A DNA stretch of 7,388 bases from positions 152,620-160,007 of the forward strand of contig NZ_MRXX01000015.1 of NCBI RefSeq assembly GCF_016642265.1. Reading direction: 5' to 3'. Both the position numbers and the translations under genes were made by a program. The notes under the pieces are model-generated. The model made no database searches, had not been told where the DNA came from, and saw only the letters and a program-made list of their open reading frames with translations. Positions 4,419 to 7,388 of this stretch are shown in pieces; positions within the stretch are counted from its first letter, which is position 1, and every line of letters starts with the position of its first letter. This DNA is from Streptococcus lactarius. Lineage in GTDB: Bacteria > Bacillota > Bacilli > Lactobacillales > Streptococcaceae.

Positions 4419-6602
4419 ATGAAGAAAAAATTACTAGCATGTTTGCTTTTCTTATTTCCATTCGTTGCATTTGCTGGTCATGCTCATGCTGAGACGATCA
4501 AGGTCGTTTTCGACACAGCATATGCACCGTTTGAATTTAAGGATTCAGATCAAACCTATAAAGGAATTGACGTAGAGATCTTGGACAAGGTCGCTGAAAT
4601 CAATGGCTGGGATTTGGATAAATCCTTCCCTGGATTTGATGCAGCGGTCAATGCAGTTCAAGCTGGTCAAGCGGATGCCATCATGGCAGGGATGACCAAA
4701 ACAACAGAACGTGAAAAAGTCTTCACCATGTCTGATACTTACTACGATACAAAAGTTGTCATTGCAACTACGAAAGCTGATAAAATCACGAAGTACAGCC
4801 AATTAAAAGGGAAGACAGTCGGTGTCAAAAACGGAACTGCAGCCCAACGCTTCCTTGATAAAAATAAGGACAAGTACGGCTACAGTATCACAACTTTTGA
4901 TACTGGTGATCTCATGTACAACAGTTTATCAGCTGGTGCAGTTGATGCAGTCATGGATGATCAACCCGTCATTCAATACGCCATCCAAAAGGGTCAGGAC
5001 CTAGCGATCAATATGGACGGGGAAGCAGTCGGTGGCTTTGCCTTTGGTGTTAAAAAAGGTGGAAATCATGAAAAGTTGATCACTGAATTTAACAAGGCTC
5101 TCGCTCAAATGAAAGCTGATGGAACACTTGATAAGATCATCAAGAAATGGACAGGTGAAAGTCAATCATCAAGTAACAGTGCTGTTCCAGAAACAACTAC
5201 TCCTGCTGGTCAAAAAGCAACTCCTAAAAAATCAAAATATGTAATTTCAAGTGACTCATCTTTTGCGCCATTTGTCTTCCAAAATGGAAAAAACAAATAC
5301 ACAGGGATCGATATGGACTTGATCAAGGCTATTTCCAAAGACCAAGGATTTACCATCGAGATTAATAATCCTGGATTTGACGCAGCGGTCAGTGATGTCC
5401 AATCCGGCCATGCGCAAGGAATGATCGCAGGGATGACCGTAACAGATGCTCGGAAATCAACCTTCGATTTTTCTGAACCATACTACACAGCCAACTCTAT
5501 TCTTGCAGTCCAAGAAGATAGCAAGATTGATTCATATGATGACCTAAAAGGGAAGACGGTCGGTGTTAAAAACGGAACTGCATCGCAGACCTTCCTTGAA
5601 GAAAACCAAAAGAAATATGGTTACAAGATCAAAACGTTCTCTGATGGGGCTTCTATGTATGACAGCTTAAATTCTGGTTCTGTCGCTGCGATTATGGACG
5701 ACGAACCGGTTATCAAATACGCTATTAAACAAGGACGTAAATTCAAAACACCTATCGAAGGAACTCCAAGTGGTCAACTAGCATTTGCCGTTAAAAAAGG
5801 TGAAAATCCTGAATTGATCGAAATGTTCAATAACGGTCTTGCGAACTTGAAGAAAAGTGGGCAATACCAAAAGATTCTCGATAAATATCTTAAGTCAGAT
5901 AGCAAATCAAGTACTTCAAGTACAGCCGTAGATGAAACAACGATCTGGGGCTTACTTCAAAACAACTACAAACAATTGTTAAGTGGTTTGGGTGTAACCC
6001 TTGCCCTTGCACTTCTCTCTTTCGCCATTGCTATGGTGATCGGTGTTATCTTTGGGATGTTTAGTGTTAGCCCTTATAAATGGCTCCGCTGGACAGCAGA
6101 AATCTTTGTCGATGTTATTCGTGGAATCCCACTCATGATCCTTGCTGCCTTCATCTTTTGGGGAATCCCAAACTTGATTGAATCTGTCACAGGTCATCAA
6201 TCCCCAATCAACGACTTTGTCGCAGGTACCATCGCCCTCTCCCTCAATGCTGCTGCTTATATCGCAGAAATTGTTCGTGGGGGGATCCAAGCTGTTCCGG
6301 TTGGACAAATGGAAGCCAGCCGAAGCCTTGGAATCTCTTATGGCAAGACAATGCGCAAAATTATCTTGCCTCAAGCAACTAAACTCATGCTTCCAAACTT
6401 TGTTAACCAATTCGTCATTGCGCTGAAAGATACGACGATCGTTTCTGCCATCGGATTGGTCGAACTCTTCCAAACTGGTAAGATCATCATTGCTCGAAAC
6501 TACCAAAGTTTCAAGATGTATGCGATCCTTGCCGTTTTCTACCTCGTGATTATCACCTTGCTAACACGATTTGCAAAAAAATTAGAAAAGAAGGTTAACT
6601 AA
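4419..6602 (+). CDS. glnP: Glutamine ABC transporter, fused tandem substrate-binding and permease protein
   Basis: A 727-residue fusion. It has a signal peptide (1-24, likely cut after HAHA), substrate-binding domain 1 (about 25-247), a Ser/Thr/Pro-rich linker (248-272), binding domain 2 (273-497), a second Ser-rich linker, and a permease domain (about 510-727) with the EAA coupling loop EASRSLGIS...ILPQA (632-653). This is the Lactococcus/Streptococcus GlnP layout of about 710-730 residues. In L. lactis GlnPQ, domain 1 takes asparagine and weakly glutamine, and domain 2 takes glutamine with high affinity. Both domains here keep the ligand-type motifs APFxF, AGMT and the following Arg (98 and 345). 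AAAGGAG (4406-4412) lies six bases before the ATG. A GlnR box and strong promoter stand upstream, and glnQ overlaps the stop. The two domains share near-identical DNA patches. No lipobox is usable; the permease domain anchors the protein. Confidence 0.95.
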   Translation: MKKKLLACLLFLFPFVAFAGHAHAETIKVVFDTAYAPFEFKDSDQTYKGIDVEILDKVAEINGWDLDKSFPGFDAAVNAVQAGQADAIMAGMTKTTEREKVFTMSDTYYDTKVVIATTKADKITKYSQLKGKTVGVKNGTAAQRFLDKNKDKYGYSITTFDTGDLMYNSLSAGAVDAVMDDQPVIQYAIQKGQDLAINMDGEAVGGFAFGVKKGGNHEKLITEFNKALAQMKADGTLDKIIKKWTGESQSSSNSAVPETTTPAGQKATPKKSKYVISSDSSFAPFVFQNGKNKYTGIDMDLIKAISKDQGFTIEINNPGFDAAVSDVQSGHAQGMIAGMTVTDARKSTFDFSEPYYTANSILAVQEDSKIDSYDDLKGKTVGVKNGTASQTFLEENQKKYGYKIKTFSDGASMYDSLNSGSVAAIMDDEPVIKYAIKQGRKFKTPIEGTPSGQLAFAVKKGENPELIEMFNNGLANLKKSGQYQKILDKYLKSDSKSSTSSTAVDETTIWGLLQNNYKQLLSGLGVTLALALLSFAIAMVIGVIFGMFSVSPYKWLRWTAEIFVDVIRGIPLMILAAFIFWGIPNLIESVTGHQSPINDFVAGTIALSLNAAAYIAEIVRGGIQAVPVGQMEASRSLGISYGKTMRKIILPQATKLMLPNFVNQFVIALKDTTIVSAIGLVELFQTGKIIIARNYQSFKMYAILAVFYLVIITLLTRFAKKLEKKVN
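4629..4650 (+). repeat. Intragenic glnP repeat A, copy 1 (binding domain 1)
   Basis: This 22-base segment, encoding the Pro-Gly-Phe-Asp-Ala-Ala-Val region, recurs at 5370-5391 with a single T/C difference, 741 bases (247 codons) downstream. It reflects duplication of the binding domain. Confidence 0.85.
4805..4841 (+). repeat. Intragenic glnP repeat B, copy 1 (binding domain 1)
   Basis: This 37-base segment, encoding [12 protein letters not shown], recurs at 5546-5582 with two differences, at the same 741-base offset as repeat A. Such identity including third codon positions is higher than in the surrounding domain sequence. Confidence 0.9.
5370..5391 (+). repeat. Intragenic glnP repeat A, copy 2 (binding domain 2)
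   Basis: Partner of 4629-4650, identical at 21 of 22 bases, at the same place in the second binding domain. Confidence 0.85.
5546..5582 (+). repeat. Intragenic glnP repeat B, copy 2 (binding domain 2)
   Basis: Partner of 4805-4841, identical at 35 of 37 bases, encoding the hinge-side [11 protein letters not shown] motif of the second binding domain. Confidence 0.9.
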
Positions 6603-7342
6603 TGACTAAATTAAAAATTGATGTCCATGACCTCCACAAATACTATGGTGAAAATGAGGTCTTAAAAGGAATCTCAGCAAAATTCTACGAAGGGGATGTG
6701 GTCTGTATTATCGGACCGTCCGGTTCTGGTAAATCGACCTTCCTTCGGAGTCTCAATCTTCTCGAAGAAGTGACAAAAGGTCAAATTACCGTAAATGGAT
6801 ATGATCTAACCGATCCAAAAACCAATGTTGATTTGGTCCGTGAAAATATCGGGATGGTTTTCCAACACTTCAACCTTTTCCCTCACATGAGCGTCCTTGA
6901 AAACATTATGTTTGCGCCAGTAGAGCACAAACTGATGACTCGCGAAGAAGCTCAAAAAGTCGGGATGGAATTATTGGAAAAAGTTGGTCTCGCAGATAAA
7001 GCCGATGCCAATCCAAACAGCCTTTCCGGTGGTCAAAAACAACGGGTGGCCATTGCGCGTGGACTCGCCATGAATCCAGATATTATGCTCTTTGACGAAC
7101 CGACTTCTGCCCTTGACCCTGAGATGGTTGGAGATGTATTGAACGTTATGAAGGACTTGGCCAAGCAAGGGATGACCATGATTATCGTCACCCACGAGAT
7201 GGGATTTGCCCGCCAAGTAGCCAACCGCGTCATTTTTACAGCAGATGGGGAATTCCTCGAAGACGGCAAACCAGACCAAATTTTCGATAACCCCCAACAC
7301 CCACGATTGAAAGAATTCTTGGATAAAGTGCTAAACGTTTAA
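6602..7342 (+). CDS. glnQ: Glutamine/polar amino acid ABC importer ATPase
   Basis: A 246-residue ATPase of the polar amino acid transport family, full length for GlnQ. Motifs in order: Walker [10 protein letters not shown] (38-46), Q-loop Gln88 in [18 protein letters not shown], signature LSGGQKQR (141-148), Walker B IMLFDE (161-166), D-loop SALDPE, and switch His198 in VTHEMGFA. All catalytic residues are present. It binds the EAA loop of GlnP on the cytoplasmic side and drives uptake of glutamine or related amino acids. The start ATG shares its A with the glnP stop (TAATG, a 1-nt overlap), with AGAAGG nine bases upstream, so translation is coupled and expression follows the glnP promoter and its GlnR box. 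The 46 bases after the stop contain no complete terminator before the window ends. Confidence 0.95.
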   Translation: MTKLKIDVHDLHKYYGENEVLKGISAKFYEGDVVCIIGPSGSGKSTFLRSLNLLEEVTKGQITVNGYDLTDPKTNVDLVRENIGMVFQHFNLFPHMSVLENIMFAPVEHKLMTREEAQKVGMELLEKVGLADKADANPNSLSGGQKQRVAIARGLAMNPDIMLFDEPTSALDPEMVGDVLNVMKDLAKQGMTMIIVTHEMGFARQVANRVIFTADGEFLEDGKPDQIFDNPQHPRLKEFLDKVLNV

Positions 7343-7371
7343 AAAGATAATATACCCTCATGGTTTCTGAG

Positions 7372-7388
7372 GAGGCTGGGACAAAAGT
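7372..7388 (+). repeat. GGGACA-core short repeat, right copy (partial)
   Basis: GAGGCTGGGACAAAAGT runs to the end of the window and matches the minus-strand sequence at 1-17 at 13 of 17 positions. It sits 29 bases after the glnQ stop. The run ends just where a partner arm (GTCCCAGCC-like) would make a palindrome, so it may be the left half of a hairpin terminator for glnPQ or part of a longer intergenic repeat. The continuation is outside the window. Confidence 0.5.

Noticed and set aside
4431..4442. Possible lipobox LLAC at GlnP residues 5-8
   Set aside because: It falls at the very start of the hydrophobic segment, with too short a signal region before the Cys; the natural signal cleavage is after residue 24.
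4186..4470. 94-codon minus-strand reading frame across the glnP promoter and signal peptide
   Set aside because: It is antisense to well-supported regulatory elements and the glnP start; no promoter, ribosome site or recognisable domain.
7356..7372. Terminator after glnQ
   Set aside because: CCTCA/TGAGG forms only a 5-bp stem with no T tract inside the window.
1..7388. CRISPR arrays, insertion sequences, tRNA or rRNA genes
   Set aside because: No regularly spaced identical repeats with spacers, no transposase frame with terminal repeats, and no tRNA- or rRNA-like sequence seen on either strand.

Overview
The window looks like chromosomal DNA of a low-GC Gram-positive coccus, most likely a Streptococcus of the oral (mitis/sanguinis/parasanguinis-like) type. 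The clues are a GlnP in which two substrate-binding domains are fused to the permease, a GlnR-type operator in front of it, AT-rich DNA with purine-rich Shine-Dalgarno sites, and a short repeat with a GGGACA core at both ends. The species cannot be fixed from the sequence alone.

Left part (60-4145): a five-gene module split by a divergent promoter region. On the minus strand, an ABC ATPase (1544-2254) and two six-helix ABC-2-type permeases (730-1542 and 60-749) form a tight operon with a 1-nt gap and a 20-nt overlap. Its architecture resembles a LanFEG/CprABC-type antimicrobial peptide immunity or resistance exporter. On the plus strand, an OmpR-family response regulator (2413-3084) and a short-loop membrane histidine kinase (3069-4145) overlap by 16 nt. 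The 158-nt spacer between the two operons (2255-2412) holds a -10 element for each direction and three CAGRA motifs spaced exactly 11 bp apart, a plausible binding site for the response regulator. No lantibiotic biosynthesis gene is visible, so the module looks like a stand-alone sense-and-export system. Its inducer and substrate are unknown.

Middle (4146-4418): a compact control region. It contains a terminator for the two-component operon, a GlnR box matching TGTNA-N7-TNACA, a strong extended -10 promoter, and then a terminator-like hairpin with a T7 tract about 18 nt after the predicted transcription start, all before the glnP start codon.

Right part (4419-7342): glnP and glnQ, a glutamine/amino-acid importer. 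GlnP has a signal peptide, two tandem substrate-binding domains and a permease domain. GlnQ is the ATPase, and its start overlaps the glnP stop by one base. This part is visibly less AT-rich than the left part.

The two halves are separate transcription units with no obvious shared function. The most informative new observations are the 11-bp-phased repeats in the divergent promoter, the early terminator in the glnP leader, the Q-loop substitution in the exporter ATPase, the near-identical DNA patches inside glnP, and the inverted repeat copies at the two window edges.
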